A stretch of 64,000 nt of DNA from an uncultured Clostridia bacterium (GTDB lineage: Bacteria > Bacillota > Clostridia > Oscillospirales > Ruminococcaceae), in contig CANQVE010000003.1 of the NCBI GenBank assembly GCA_947627205.1, positions 1 to 64,000 of the forward strand. Direction: 5' to 3'. The position numbers and the translations under genes were made by a program. A model generated the notes under the pieces. It saw only the letters and a list, made by a program, of their open reading frames with translations. It was not told where the DNA came from and ran no database searches. Below are positions 1-8,029 of this stretch, piece by piece (position 1 is the first letter of the stretch; the number at the start of each line of letters is the position of its first letter).

Positions 1-165
1 CCGCACCCCTGCCAGAGGGGAAAAATTTTTTGAAAAAAATTTTTCCCCTCTGGACTCCCTTTTCAAAAAACTTTCGTGCCGCGCCTTACGGCGCGGTCGG
101 ATAAAGGAAACGTTGTTTTCCGCTCAAAACAGCTTCTTGCCTCTTGCTTCTAGCTTCTAGCCTCT
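1..165. repeat. Composite intergenic repeat, copy 1
   Basis: This gene-free stretch follows the GH13 gene on the minus strand. It opens with a long perfect palindrome (about 12-53, arms CCAGAGGGG plus an A/T run) and then the phrase ACTCCCTTTTCAAAAAACTT. A short GC hairpin follows near 79-97, and 126-165 is a heptamer array of type CTTCTAGCCTCTA. The same module order is found at 6260-6427, also immediately 3' of a minus-strand gene, so the unit is a dispersed element. The palindrome may also act as a transcription stop; that part is inference. Confidence 0.8.
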
Positions 166-166
166 A

Positions 167-2062
167 TCAAACTTTACAATAGAACACCGCAAAGTCAAAC
201 GGCGATACCCTCACTATTCCTTGTTCGGGATCGTTCGCGTCATCGGGATAACGGCAATGCGCCAGCTTTAGATCAAAAAACATATTCGTCTTTTCATCAT
301 TAAGTTTAAAAGTATGCGTCTGTGTGGATTTGTTCAGACAGATTATCGCTCCGTCGCGCGTTATCCTGTCAAACCTCGCAAATACACAGACCTTGTCGTC
401 AACTTCCAAGAACCTAAGCGCACCTTGGTCGAAAGCGTGCGTTCCCCTGCGTATGCGTGCAAGCACTTTGACAAAGTTCAGCAGTTCAAGATTTTCATTC
501 CCCCACGGGAAACACCGCCTGTTGAACGGATCGCGGTAGCCCTCCATTCCCACTTCGTCGCCGTAGTAAATGCACGGAATGCCGGGCAGGAAAAACTGCA
601 ACACCATTGCACAGCGCATAAGCGATATTCCATAGGTGCTTTCGGCAGGGCTTAAATACCGCTCGCACTGCCAATCCTTGTCGTGCCAGCCGACGTCCTC
701 TCCGCCGAGCCTTGTCAGAGCGCGCTCGGTGTCGTGCGTTGAAATAAAATTCATAAGCATATCCACGGCAGGCTTCGGATAATGCTCTAAAATTGTCATT
801 ATCGAATCGGTAAATTGCTTCGCGTCGGCATATTTAACATAGTTAAGTATGGCTTCCTTAAACGGATAGTTCATAACGCTGTCGAGCTGTCCGCCGATAA
901 GATAACGCCTGCGTATACCGTAGCTTTCTTTATTTGAAGCGTCCTCCCAGACTTCGCCGTAGACAATTTTGTCGTTACCGAGCTTCTTTACGGCTTTGTT
1001 TACATTGTCGAGAAATTCGTCGGGCAATTCGTCTGCAACGTCAAGTCTCCAGCCCTTTGCGCCGAGCTTTATCCATTTTTGCAGAATGCCGTCGTCTCCG
1101 CAGATATAGTTTGTATAAGCACTGTTGTTTTCGTTTACGTTAGGGAGCGTAGTAATTCCCCACCAGCTTTCATACTTATCGGGATAGCCCGTAAAGCTGT
1201 ACCAGGGGTAATAGGGGCTGTTTCTGTCACGGTATGCGCCCGTGTTGTCGCCATAACGCCCGAACTTGTTGAAATAGACGGAATCCGCGCCCGTATGCGA
1301 GAAAACGCCGTCGAGGATAATTTCTATCCCCATTTCTTTCGCCTTTTGGCAAAGCTCTTTAAAATCCTCTTCCGTTCCGAGCAGGGGATCTATTTTTTCA
1401 TAATTCGCCGTTGAATAGCGGTGGTTTTCGTGGCTTTCAAATATAGGGTTTAAGTAGATTATAGTAACGCCGAGCGATTTGATGTAAGGGAGCTTCTCGA
1501 TAATTCCTTGCAGATCGCCGCCGAAGAAATCGTTGTTTCTGACAACGCCCTTTTCATCGGGGCGGTAATACGGCGTGCCCGACCAGTCATCGCGAAGTAT
1601 GCGGTCGCCCGGGACATTTTCATGTTTCTTTCCGCTCTTATAAAATCTGTCGGGGAATATTTGGTACATTATCCCGCCCCTTATAAACGCAGGCGTATAC
1701 ATATTCTCGTCAAAAACAGTAAGCTGGAAAAGCTCCTCTCCCTCGAATACTCCGAGGTGCGCGCCCGTGCGCTTTATATAACGGCGTCTGCCGTCGATAA
1801 CTCCCGTGAAATAATAGTGGTGTATGCCGAGGTTATTCGGCGTGAAAACTGCGGAGAAGATGTTGTCGTCTCCGCTTTCGTCCTGAAGATCAAGCTGGAT
1901 AAAACGCTCTTTATAGCTAGGTCTGAACATAACGAGCGTAAGCCCCGAGACCTGATAGCTTTTCGGAAGTCTGATATTGAACATTGACGGCTGTCCGCGC
2001 CTTATTGCCCCGAAAGGGTGTTTATAGCTCGTATCAAAGCAGTCAAAAATCGGCATACCCAT
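167..2062 (-). CDS. GH13 alpha-amylase family protein (neopullulanase/maltodextrin hydrolase type)
   Basis: A 631-aa glycoside hydrolase predicted to cleave alpha-1,4 (possibly alpha-1,6) bonds in maltodextrins, pullulan or cyclodextrins. Residues 1-120 form a beta-rich N-terminal domain typical of neopullulanase and cyclomaltodextrinase. The barrel starts near GIMYQIFPDRF. The conserved GH13 blocks are readable: DGVFSHTG, GWRLDVADE with the nucleophile Asp, YGEVWED with the acid/base Glu, and STHDTER with the transition-state Asp. No signal peptide is visible, so it should act in the cytoplasm on imported or stored glucans. The start follows AGGAGA with good spacing; a second ATG two codons in is also possible. 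Glycogen phosphorylase lies 0.9 kb upstream in the same orientation, which fits one glucan-degrading route. The exact substrate cannot be told from sequence. Confidence 0.9.
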   Translation of the reverse strand: MGMPIFDCFDTSYKHPFGAIRRGQPSMFNIRLPKSYQVSGLTLVMFRPSYKERFIQLDLQDESGDDNIFSAVFTPNNLGIHHYYFTGVIDGRRRYIKRTGAHLGVFEGEELFQLTVFDENMYTPAFIRGGIMYQIFPDRFYKSGKKHENVPGDRILRDDWSGTPYYRPDEKGVVRNNDFFGGDLQGIIEKLPYIKSLGVTIIYLNPIFESHENHRYSTANYEKIDPLLGTEEDFKELCQKAKEMGIEIILDGVFSHTGADSVYFNKFGRYGDNTGAYRDRNSPYYPWYSFTGYPDKYESWWGITTLPNVNENNSAYTNYICGDDGILQKWIKLGAKGWRLDVADELPDEFLDNVNKAVKKLGNDKIVYGEVWEDASNKESYGIRRRYLIGGQLDSVMNYPFKEAILNYVKYADAKQFTDSIMTILEHYPKPAVDMLMNFISTHDTERALTRLGGEDVGWHDKDWQCERYLSPAESTYGISLMRCAMVLQFFLPGIPCIYYGDEVGMEGYRDPFNRRCFPWGNENLELLNFVKVLARIRRGTHAFDQGALRFLEVDDKVCVFARFDRITRDGAIICLNKSTQTHTFKLNDEKTNMFFDLKLAHCRYPDDANDPEQGIVRVSPFDFAVFYCKV

Positions 2063-2090
2063 AAAAAACTTCTCCTAAAAATATATGTCT

Positions 2091-2193
2091 TGACAATTAC
2101 TGTACACTGTCAATTGCTTTAGATTAAATAAACATTATTTACAGCATAAAACATTTCGGTAATTACTGATTACTGTACATTGTATACTGTCAA
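2091..2193. repeat. Heptamer arrays, family 1 (TGTACAG-type)
   Basis: Two short arrays (2091-2115 and 2161-2193) read on the minus strand as successive 7-mers such as TTGACAG, TATACAA, TGTACAG and TAATCAG. They fill the gap between the candidate RNA and the GH13 gene. The same units recur in at least ten other gaps of this window. Confidence 0.75.
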
Positions 2194-2269
2194 ATCCCCT
2201 ATCCCAACCCTACAAGCCATTAAACGTCAGCGCTGCGGCAGTAAAAATAACCGATAAAAATGCGCTTGT

Positions 2270-2384
2270 AAAAAAAAGGCATAACAATAAACAGGGGAAT
2301 TGAACCCCGCGCCTGCCCCGAAGCGCAACCCATAGGTCGGAAAAACTCTTCCGACTGAGTTCAGCGCTCGCCCGTTTAAAAGCC
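2270..2384 (-). ncRNA. Candidate tRNA-like structured RNA next to DIP1984 gene
   Basis: The minus strand carries a compact structured stretch starting 28 nt after the DIP1984 stop codon. It has a T-arm-like hairpin, GGGG-TTCAATT-CCCC, with the canonical 7-nt T-loop. It also has a D-arm-like stretch AACTCAGTCGGAAGAGTT, which overlaps an alternative perfect 7-bp hairpin GTCGGAA/TTCCGAC. CGAGCGC can pair with GCGCTTCG, with one bulged base, to enclose that hairpin. Outer strands GGC...AAAC and GTTT...GCC can close the whole, and the 3' GCC runs straight into eight U residues, like an intrinsic stop. It does not fold as a normal tRNA: the 7-bp acceptor and a clear anticodon arm are missing. It could be a degraded tRNA instead. 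Confidence 0.4.
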
Positions 2385-2412
2385 GTACTCCAAAGTATTA
2401 AATTACGTTTGT

Positions 2413-2865
2413 TTAAATTAAATCGGTGTTCCAATTAAGCGCCTGTATTTTAACGTCTGTTTCGCGGAAATCCTTTTCCAGCGCGTCAACTTGCTTTCTT
2501 AGCTGTGCGACATTCACCGTGCTCAATATCTTTATCTCCGAACGAAGCCCGCGGGTGTATGTTCTTGAAGCCGCGTCAAGGAATGTACGCATAATATCGA
2601 TCTTAGTCCTCACGGTGTCCTTATGTGCAATAAGCTCGGTGAGGGTTTTTCCGTCGAAAACGGTCTTTGCGTTTGTCAGATTTATACGCCCGATAAGTTC
2701 TTCCTGCTGAATAATAAGCTCGTTCAGCTCTTTAAGCAGTTCTTCGGGATCTTCGGCGGGCTTTTCGCCCTCCTGAACAAGAGCGTTGTTCTGAAGTCTT
2801 GTGCCGAGCTGTGCAATTCTCTTTGCAATGTCCGCTCTCAAATTTAACGCTTCTGCCAACTTCAT
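2413..2865 (-). CDS. DIP1984 family protein (septicolysin-like)
   Basis: A 150-aa, soluble, strongly helical protein. I recognise the family from its N-terminus MKLAEALNLRADIAKRI, the PAEDPEELL segment, INLTNAKT, the SEIKILSTV block and the C-terminal NWNTDLI. The biochemical role is not established; the septicolysin name in databases is historical. Length is normal for the family. It has an excellent ribosome site (AGGAGG) and lies downstream of glycogen phosphorylase, with a hairpin between the two. A structured RNA candidate follows directly on the same strand, which suggests that protein and RNA work together; this is inference. I recall, unverified, that homologues in other genomes sit near rtcB and tRNA-like RNAs. 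No rtcB is in this window. Confidence 0.85.
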   Translation of the reverse strand: MKLAEALNLRADIAKRIAQLGTRLQNNALVQEGEKPAEDPEELLKELNELIIQQEELIGRINLTNAKTVFDGKTLTELIAHKDTVRTKIDIMRTFLDAASRTYTRGLRSEIKILSTVNVAQLRKQVDALEKDFRETDVKIQALNWNTDLI

Positions 2866-2891
2866 AAAACAGCCTCCTTTTTATAATATTT

Positions 2892-2917
2892 TTCTCCCCC
2901 GTTTTTCAGGGGGAGAA
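2892..2917. other. Strong 9-bp hairpin between glgP and the DIP1984 gene
   Basis: TTCTCCCCC and GGGGGAGAA face each other across an 8-nt loop. On the minus strand the stem is followed by A/T-rich sequence without a U run, so it is not a clear intrinsic terminator. It stands just 5' of the DIP1984 ribosome site and may be a processing or stability hairpin. Confidence 0.5.
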
Positions 2918-2941
2918 TATATATCGGTGGATAATTAAAAT

Positions 2942-5341
2942 TTATTTGAGATTCCAGATATCGCGCGCATAATCCTGTACTGCGCGGTCTGCCGAAAATC
3001 TTCCTGCGCCGGCGATATTGAACAGCGACTTTCTGTTCCAATCGTTCGCGTTTTTGTAGACCTCGCTTATATAAGACTGCGTTCCGCGGTAGCTGTCAAA
3101 GTCCGCAAGAGCCATATAGAAGTCTTTGTTCTTTATCGAGTTTGCAAGCTCGTCGAACTTCGCGCCGTTTATGCCGTTGTACATTCTGTCGATAACGTTC
3201 TTTATGGTAGGATTGCTGTCGATATAGCCCTGGGGGTTATATCCGCGCATACGAAGCTCGTTTACTTCGTGAGTTCTCATGCCGAAGATAAAGATGTTGT
3301 CGGTGCCGACAGCCTCGTGAATTTCAACGTTTGCGCCGTCATAAGTTCCGAGCGTAAGCGCGCCGTTGAGCATGAGCTTCATATTGCCCGTACCCGAAGC
3401 CTCTGTTCCCGCAAGGGAAATTTGCTCTGAAATTTCAGCGGCAGGCATAAGGATCTCCGAAAGCGTAACTCTGTAGTCCTCGAGGAATATAACTTTCAGC
3501 TTTTCTCTGATAACGGGATCGTGCTTTATCTCCTCGCCTATGCACCAGATGAGCTTTATTATCTGCTTTGCGATATAATAGCCCGGAGCCGCCTTTGATG
3601 CGAAGATATAGGTCTTAGGAACAAACGGAGCGTTGGGGTTCTGCTTTAGATAGTTATAATCCGCGATAATGTTCATGGCGTTGAGCTGCTGGCGCTTGTA
3701 TTCGTGCAGGCGCTTTACCTGAACATCAAAAATGCTGTCGAGATTGAGCTTTTCGCCCGTGGTCTTTTCGACATACTCTGCGAACGTTTCCTTGTTCTTG
3801 CGCTTTATCTGACCGAGCTTTTCAAGGACAGACTTGTCGTTTGCAAACACCTGGAACTTTATAAGCTCGGAAGCGTCCTTTTTAAAGCCCTCGCCTATGC
3901 ACTCGGAGAGCAGGTCTGTAAGACCTTTGTTGCTCTGGAGGAGCCAGCGGCGGTATGCAATGCCGTTCGTTACATTCTTGAACTGGAAAGGCTTGTCGAG
4001 CGCCTGGAGACGGAAAACGTCGTCCTTTATTATCTGGCTGTGGAGCTTTGAAACGCCGTTTACGCTGTGCGAAGCCGCAACGCAGAGATTTGCCATGTGA
4101 ATTTTGCCGTCTTTCATAATGCACATCTTGCCCGCTTTGTCGGCGTCGCCGCCCGTGCGGTTCATAATGTCCTCATAATAACGGCGGTTTATCTCGCAGA
4201 TTATCTGGTAAATTCTCGGAAGTATCTTTTCCACAAGGCTCTGGTCCCATTTTTCGAGAGCCTCCGCCATAACGGTGTGGTTTGTATAGGCAAACGTATT
4301 TGTTACGATATGCCATGCCTTATCCCAGCCGTATCCGCACTCGTCGAGGAGTATTCTCATAAGCTCGGGGATAGCGAGAGTGGGGTGGGTGTCGTTTATA
4401 TGGATAGCGACTTTTTCATGGAAATTGTCCATGTTCCCGTAAACTCTCATGTGGCGCATAACTATATCGCCGACGGACGCCGCGCACATAAAGTACTGCT
4501 GTCTTAAGCGGAGAGCTTTTCCCTCTGCGTGGTTATCGTTAGGATAAAGAACTTTTGAAATTGAATGAGCGATATTATTTGCGCCGAGAGCTTTTGTATA
4601 GTCGCCCGTATTGAATGCGTTCATATCGAACGACATAGCCTCCGCACTCCACAGGCGCAGTTTTGAAACGCCCTTGCTGTCATAGCCCGAAACGTACATA
4701 TCATAAGGAACAGCGTTTACACTGCTGTAGTTTACATGCTGGAGCTGGTGATAGCCGTTGTCCCAGCGCTCTTCTATCTGTCCGTCAAAGCGGACTTCTA
4801 CCGCCTGGTCGGGCACGGGAACAAGCCATGCGCTACCGCCGGGAAGCCAGTTGTCGGGAAGCTCCGTCTGCCAGCCGTCAACGACTTTCTGCTTGAAAAT
4901 TCCGTACTCATAGCGGATAGAATAGCCTGTCGCGGGATAATCGCAGGTCGCCAGACCGTCCATATAGCAAGCCGCGAGTCTTCCCAGACCGCCGTTTCCG
5001 AGACCTGCGTCGGGTTCTTCTTCATAAACTCTGTCGATCTTTATACCGAGTTCTTCGAGAGCCGCTTTAGCTTCGTCCTGCATGCCGAGGTTATAGAGCG
5101 AAGTTTTGAGAGAGCGTCCCATAAGGAACTCCATAGAGAGGTAGTATACCTGTTTTCTGCCTTTAGAGTTGTTTTCATGCATAAAATTGTGGCGTTTTTC
5201 TTTCATGAAATTTACCACAATAGTAGAAAGCGCGCGGTAGATCTGCGTAACGTTTGCTTCTTTCGCGTCGGTCCTGTAATCATATTCAAGAATAGCCGTG
5301 AGCTGTTTCAACAGCTCCTCCTTTGTCATGGGAGATTTCAT
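2942..5341 (-). CDS. glgP: Glycogen/maltodextrin phosphorylase (GT35)
   Basis: A 799-aa PLP enzyme that releases glucose 1-phosphate from the non-reducing ends of glycogen or maltodextrin. The N-terminal active-site region reads GNGGLGRLAACYMDGLAT. The C-terminal block EASGTGNMKLMLNGALTLG holds the PLP-binding Lys. A longer open frame runs to 5518, but a consensus promoter has its -10 box at 5394-5399. Transcripts would therefore begin near 5387 and could not carry that extension. The ATG at 5341 has AAAGGGG upstream and gives the usual family length. It probably supplies glucose phosphate from the same glucans the neighbouring GH13 enzyme handles. Confidence 0.95.
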   Translation of the reverse strand: MKSPMTKEELLKQLTAILEYDYRTDAKEANVTQIYRALSTIVVNFMKEKRHNFMHENNSKGRKQVYYLSMEFLMGRSLKTSLYNLGMQDEAKAALEELGIKIDRVYEEEPDAGLGNGGLGRLAACYMDGLATCDYPATGYSIRYEYGIFKQKVVDGWQTELPDNWLPGGSAWLVPVPDQAVEVRFDGQIEERWDNGYHQLQHVNYSSVNAVPYDMYVSGYDSKGVSKLRLWSAEAMSFDMNAFNTGDYTKALGANNIAHSISKVLYPNDNHAEGKALRLRQQYFMCAASVGDIVMRHMRVYGNMDNFHEKVAIHINDTHPTLAIPELMRILLDECGYGWDKAWHIVTNTFAYTNHTVMAEALEKWDQSLVEKILPRIYQIICEINRRYYEDIMNRTGGDADKAGKMCIMKDGKIHMANLCVAASHSVNGVSKLHSQIIKDDVFRLQALDKPFQFKNVTNGIAYRRWLLQSNKGLTDLLSECIGEGFKKDASELIKFQVFANDKSVLEKLGQIKRKNKETFAEYVEKTTGEKLNLDSIFDVQVKRLHEYKRQQLNAMNIIADYNYLKQNPNAPFVPKTYIFASKAAPGYYIAKQIIKLIWCIGEEIKHDPVIREKLKVIFLEDYRVTLSEILMPAAEISEQISLAGTEASGTGNMKLMLNGALTLGTYDGANVEIHEAVGTDNIFIFGMRTHEVNELRMRGYNPQGYIDSNPTIKNVIDRMYNGINGAKFDELANSIKNKDFYMALADFDSYRGTQSYISEVYKNANDWNRKSLFNIAGAGRFSADRAVQDYARDIWNLK

Positions 5342-5393
5342 TTCGTTCGTGCCCCTTTCGTTCCATATCGGAATAAAATTTATACTAAAATCT

Positions 5394-5422
5394 ATTATAC
5401 ACGATTTTAGCGGAAATTTCAA
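5394..5422 (-). promoter_or_regulatory. Sigma-A promoter for glgP
   Basis: On the minus strand TTGAAA (5417-5422) is followed after exactly 17 bp by TATAAT (5394-5399). The predicted start of transcription lies about 45 nt before the glgP ATG. Confidence 0.8.
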
Positions 5423-5551
5423 TATATTTGCAAAAATATTTGTACTTAGGATAATTTCAACATATTTTATTCGGCATTTTGCACAAAGGAAATCCTTTAC
5501 AGCTGTCGCATAATACACATGTTGTATAGCAAACTATTGGGGAAGTTGTGA

Positions 5552-5590
5552 GCGTAGACAGTGTACAAGATACAGGGGACAGTATTCAGT
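5552..5590. repeat. Heptamer array, family 1
   Basis: Plus-strand reading gives consecutive 7-mers TAGACAG, TGTACAA, GATACAG, GGGACAG and TATTCAG, in register. A closely similar array lies at 6006-6044, between the two copies of the 179-bp direct repeat. Confidence 0.8.
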
Positions 5591-5825
5591 AAGAACCAAA
5601 AAGTTGTCCGCTCGTTATTATGCGGATTTGGTTCATAGGCGCAAAACCGAAGCGTGCTTCCACGCAATAAACCTCTCCGTTCCCGAGCCACCGCCCCCGC
5701 TCGGTCGGCGCCGTGCCGCTTGCGCGGCTGCTAGCTCTGCTCGTATTTCATTGCTAACGCAATGAAATACGGCGCCGACCTGCAAACTTTTTCTTGGATA
5801 AAGTTGTTTGAACTTATAGGCACAT

Positions 5826-6004
5826 AGCCGAAAGGCAGTACGCTCATTCATCACTTTTAAATAATTATAGGGAACTTCTTTCCCGCTCTATTGTAATTTC
5901 ATTTTTTAGGTGGCTTTACTCTCAAAACCTCTTTGTAGGATTGCCGTTTCAAAGCACGGCTTTGAAACGGCAATGCGGGGAAAACTCTTGTTTTCCCCGC
6001 ACCC
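5826..6004. repeat. 179-bp direct repeat, copy 1
   Basis: Copy 1 and copy 2 (6045-6223) match over 179 bp with an offset of exactly 219 bp; I see one substitution (A versus C in the GCAGTNCGCTC segment). Each copy ends in two large hairpins: a 15-bp stem built on TTGCCGTTTCAAAGC with a 3-nt loop, and a 12-bp stem built on TGCGGGGAAAAC with a 4-nt loop. The near identity points to a recent tandem duplication. Confidence 0.95.
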
Positions 6005-6005
6005 G

Positions 6006-6044
6006 TTGGCAGTTGACAGTTTACAGGGTACAGTATTCAGTAAC
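6006..6044. repeat. Heptamer array, family 1, between the direct repeats
   Basis: TTGACAG, TTTACAG, GGTACAG and TATTCAG follow each other in a 7-bp register. This array is the 40-bp spacer that, with the 179-bp element, makes the 219-bp duplicated period. Confidence 0.85.
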
Positions 6045-6223
6045 AGCCGAAAGGCAGTCCGCTCATTCATCACTTTTAAATAATTATAGGGAACTTCTTT
6101 CCCGCTCTATTGTAATTTCATTTTTTAGGTGGCTTTACTCTCAAAACCTCTTTGTAGGATTGCCGTTTCAAAGCACGGCTTTGAAACGGCAATGCGGGGA
6201 AAACTCTTGTTTTCCCCGCACCC
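6045..6223. repeat. 179-bp direct repeat, copy 2
   Basis: Second copy of the element at 5826-6004, same orientation. It starts with the hairpin module AGCCGAAAGGC, which also occurs near 14379 and 59141. Confidence 0.95.
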
Positions 6224-6241
6224 TTTAGCGCTAAGAAGCGT

Positions 6242-6425
6242 TTGCGGGGACTCCGTCCCCGCACCCCTGCCAGAGGGGAAAAATTTTTTGAAAAAAATTT
6301 TTTCCCTCTGGACTCCCTTTTCAAAAAACTTTCGTGCGACGCTCGTTAGGTCGTTTGAAAATTTAAAGTGCTTTTCCGCTCAAAACTTATTCTTGCCTCT
6401 TGCTTCTAGCCTCTAGCCTCTAGCT
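6242..6425. repeat. Composite intergenic repeat, copy 2
   Basis: After a GCGGGGACTCCGTCCCCGC hairpin, the sequence repeats the module found at 1-165. It has the same palindrome with CCAGAGGGG arms (right arm with one change), the same ACTCCCTTTTCAAAAAACTT phrase, then TTTTCCGCTCAAAAC and a heptamer array of CTTCTAGCCTCTAG type at 6389-6425. Like copy 1 it abuts the 3' end of a minus-strand gene. Confidence 0.85.
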
Positions 6426-6596
6426 TTACTGTTTCCTCGCAATTTTATACTCATCATCAGGCTCATAGAACGAACAATTGTCGTTCGTTCCCTGCAAAAA
6501 CCTGTACATCTCGTCCTCGTCAAGGTTCACAAGGCAAGTATAACAATCGCACTCCTCATCGTAAACATAATTCACGCAATCATCGCAATTCGTCAT
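6426..6596 (-). CDS. Small Cys-rich protein, DUF6472 type
   Basis: A 56-aa protein that starts MTNCDDCVNYVYDEECDC and ends EPDDEYKIARKQ. It has six Cys, including CDDC and CDCYTC, and is very acidic, which suggests a small metal-binding (zinc-ribbon or rubredoxin-like) fold. I recognise it as the DUF6472 type common in Clostridia, without known function. Its ATG lies 4 bp after the stop of the MATE gene, so it is likely translated by coupling. It is the last gene of that transcript before the composite repeat. Confidence 0.8.
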   Translation of the reverse strand: MTNCDDCVNYVYDEECDCYTCLVNLDEDEMYRFLQGTNDNCSFYEPDDEYKIARKQ

Positions 6597-6600
6597 ATCA

Positions 6601-8001
6601 TCACCGCTTTAAAACTTTTCTGTTTACATTGATAACAAATATAAGCGCCAGCGTAAGCCCCAGAAGATCCGACACGGGCAGCGCCCACCACACCGCGCTA
6701 AGTCCCCACATCTTTCCGAAAAGCCATGCCAGCGGAAGCGCAGGAACAAGCAATCTCACCAGAAATACAAACAAGCTCATTATCCCGTGACCGAGCGCCT
6801 GCAATTCCGACGTCAGGACAACCGCCGCTCCCACAAACAAATACGACCACGAAAGCGTTCTTAGTGCCGTTGTGCCTATTGCCAAAAGCCTTTCGTCGGG
6901 ATTGAAGAATGACAAGAAAAACGTCGGGAAAAGCTGAAACAGCAAAAGCCCTATAAGCATAGTACAAGTGGCAAATATAATTCCCAGCTTTACCGCCTTT
7001 GTTATTCTTGCGGAATAATAATCCGAGCGGTCGTTTTCGCTCTCCTCGCCTATGGTACGGCGCATAGCTCCGTAATTATAGGCAATTATCGGAACGATGC
7101 CGTTGTTCATTCCGAAAACGGGCATAATGACAAAGCTCTGCAACTTGAAATACACTCCGAAAGCGGTCGCCGCCGTTTCTTCATAATCACTAAGAATAAT
7201 GTTCATAAGGTAGGTCATAACCGCAAGCAGACCGCTCATTATTATTGACGGCACGCCTACGCTGTATATTCTTCCTATGCTGTTGAACGAAAGGCGAAAT
7301 TTTCTGAAATTGAGCCTTAGCTCTTTATTAAAGCCGAAGTGCAGGACAATGCCTATAAGCATTGAAACGATCTGCCCCGCGACGGTGGCTATCGCAGCGC
7401 CTTTTACGCCCATTGCGGGAATACCGAGCGCCTCAACTCCAAAGATAAGAATAGGATCGAATATAAGATTTACTATTGCGCCCGAACCCTGCATTATCAT
7501 TGAATGCACTGTCTTTCCCGTAGCCTGTAAAAATCTCTCAAAGCATATCTGAAAGAACAGTCCGAAGCTGAACGGGCAGATTATCGAAAGATACTCCACG
7601 CCGTAGTTAATAACCGTGCCTGACTTGCTCTGAACGGAAAAGAACGCCTTTGTAAGCGTCAGTCCTACCGTCAGAAACAGCAGGTAATTAACGAGCGTAA
7701 GTATAAGTCCGTGAATTGCGGCGTTGCCCGCGTCCTGCGGTTTCTTTTCTCCCAAAAGCCTTGAAATAAGCGCGTTCATTCCGACGCCTAATCCCGTCTG
7801 AAACGCTATCATCAGCGACTGCATGGGAAACGCCATATTGACCGCCGTCAGGGCGTCTTGGTTTATCTGCGCAACGAATATGCTGTCGATAAGGTTGTAC
7901 ATTGCCTGGACGAACATTGAAATGACCATAGGCAGTGACATTGTTATCAGCAGTTTTCTTACGGGCATAACGCCCATTTTGTTTTCCTTTATGTTCTCCA
8001 T
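6601..8001 (-). CDS. MATE family multidrug/Na+ efflux protein
   Basis: A 466-aa integral membrane protein with about 12 hydrophobic segments and MATE hallmarks near the N-terminus (SLPMVISMFVQAMYNLIDS; AVNMAFPMQSLMIAF). Known members export drugs or metabolites in exchange for Na+ or H+. Two starts are possible: the first ATG at 8001 has only a distant AAGGACG, while an ATG nine codons inside follows AAAGGAAAAC closely. The gene is 28 bp downstream of the glycosyltransferase and may share its transcript from the darA promoter. Confidence 0.9.
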   Translation of the reverse strand: MENIKENKMGVMPVRKLLITMSLPMVISMFVQAMYNLIDSIFVAQINQDALTAVNMAFPMQSLMIAFQTGLGVGMNALISRLLGEKKPQDAGNAAIHGLILTLVNYLLFLTVGLTLTKAFFSVQSKSGTVINYGVEYLSIICPFSFGLFFQICFERFLQATGKTVHSMIMQGSGAIVNLIFDPILIFGVEALGIPAMGVKGAAIATVAGQIVSMLIGIVLHFGFNKELRLNFRKFRLSFNSIGRIYSVGVPSIIMSGLLAVMTYLMNIILSDYEETAATAFGVYFKLQSFVIMPVFGMNNGIVPIIAYNYGAMRRTIGEESENDRSDYYSARITKAVKLGIIFATCTMLIGLLLFQLFPTFFLSFFNPDERLLAIGTTALRTLSWSYLFVGAAVVLTSELQALGHGIMSLFVFLVRLLVPALPLAWLFGKMWGLSAVWWALPVSDLLGLTLALIFVINVNRKVLKR

Positions 8002-8029
8002 TCTTGTTTTGTTTACGTCCTTTTTATGT

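Larger units (their letters stand above)
5423..6425. other. Gene-free kilobase filled with repeats
   Basis: No convincing coding frame is visible on either strand. The interval holds a heptamer array (5552-5590), GC-rich inverted segments near 5690-5780 with arms GGCGCCG and CGGCGCC, the two copies of a 179-bp direct repeat, a second heptamer array (6006-6044), and the second copy of the composite repeat seen at position 1. Confidence 0.75.

Noticed and set aside
2270-2384. Annotating a normal tRNA here
   Set aside because: The T-arm is good, but the seven bases before the D-arm-like stretch do not pair with those after the T-arm and no 5-bp anticodon stem with a 7-nt loop is present.
2892-2917. 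Intrinsic terminator of glgP
   Set aside because: On the glgP strand the stem is followed by A-rich, not T-rich, sequence.
5342-5518. 59-residue N-terminal extension of glycogen phosphorylase
   Set aside because: It lies upstream of and across a consensus promoter and has no ribosome site; the extension is hydrophobic and unlike the family.
5423-6425. Insertion sequence or transposase remnant
   Set aside because: No transposase-like peptide in any frame; the region is explained by short repeats and hairpins.
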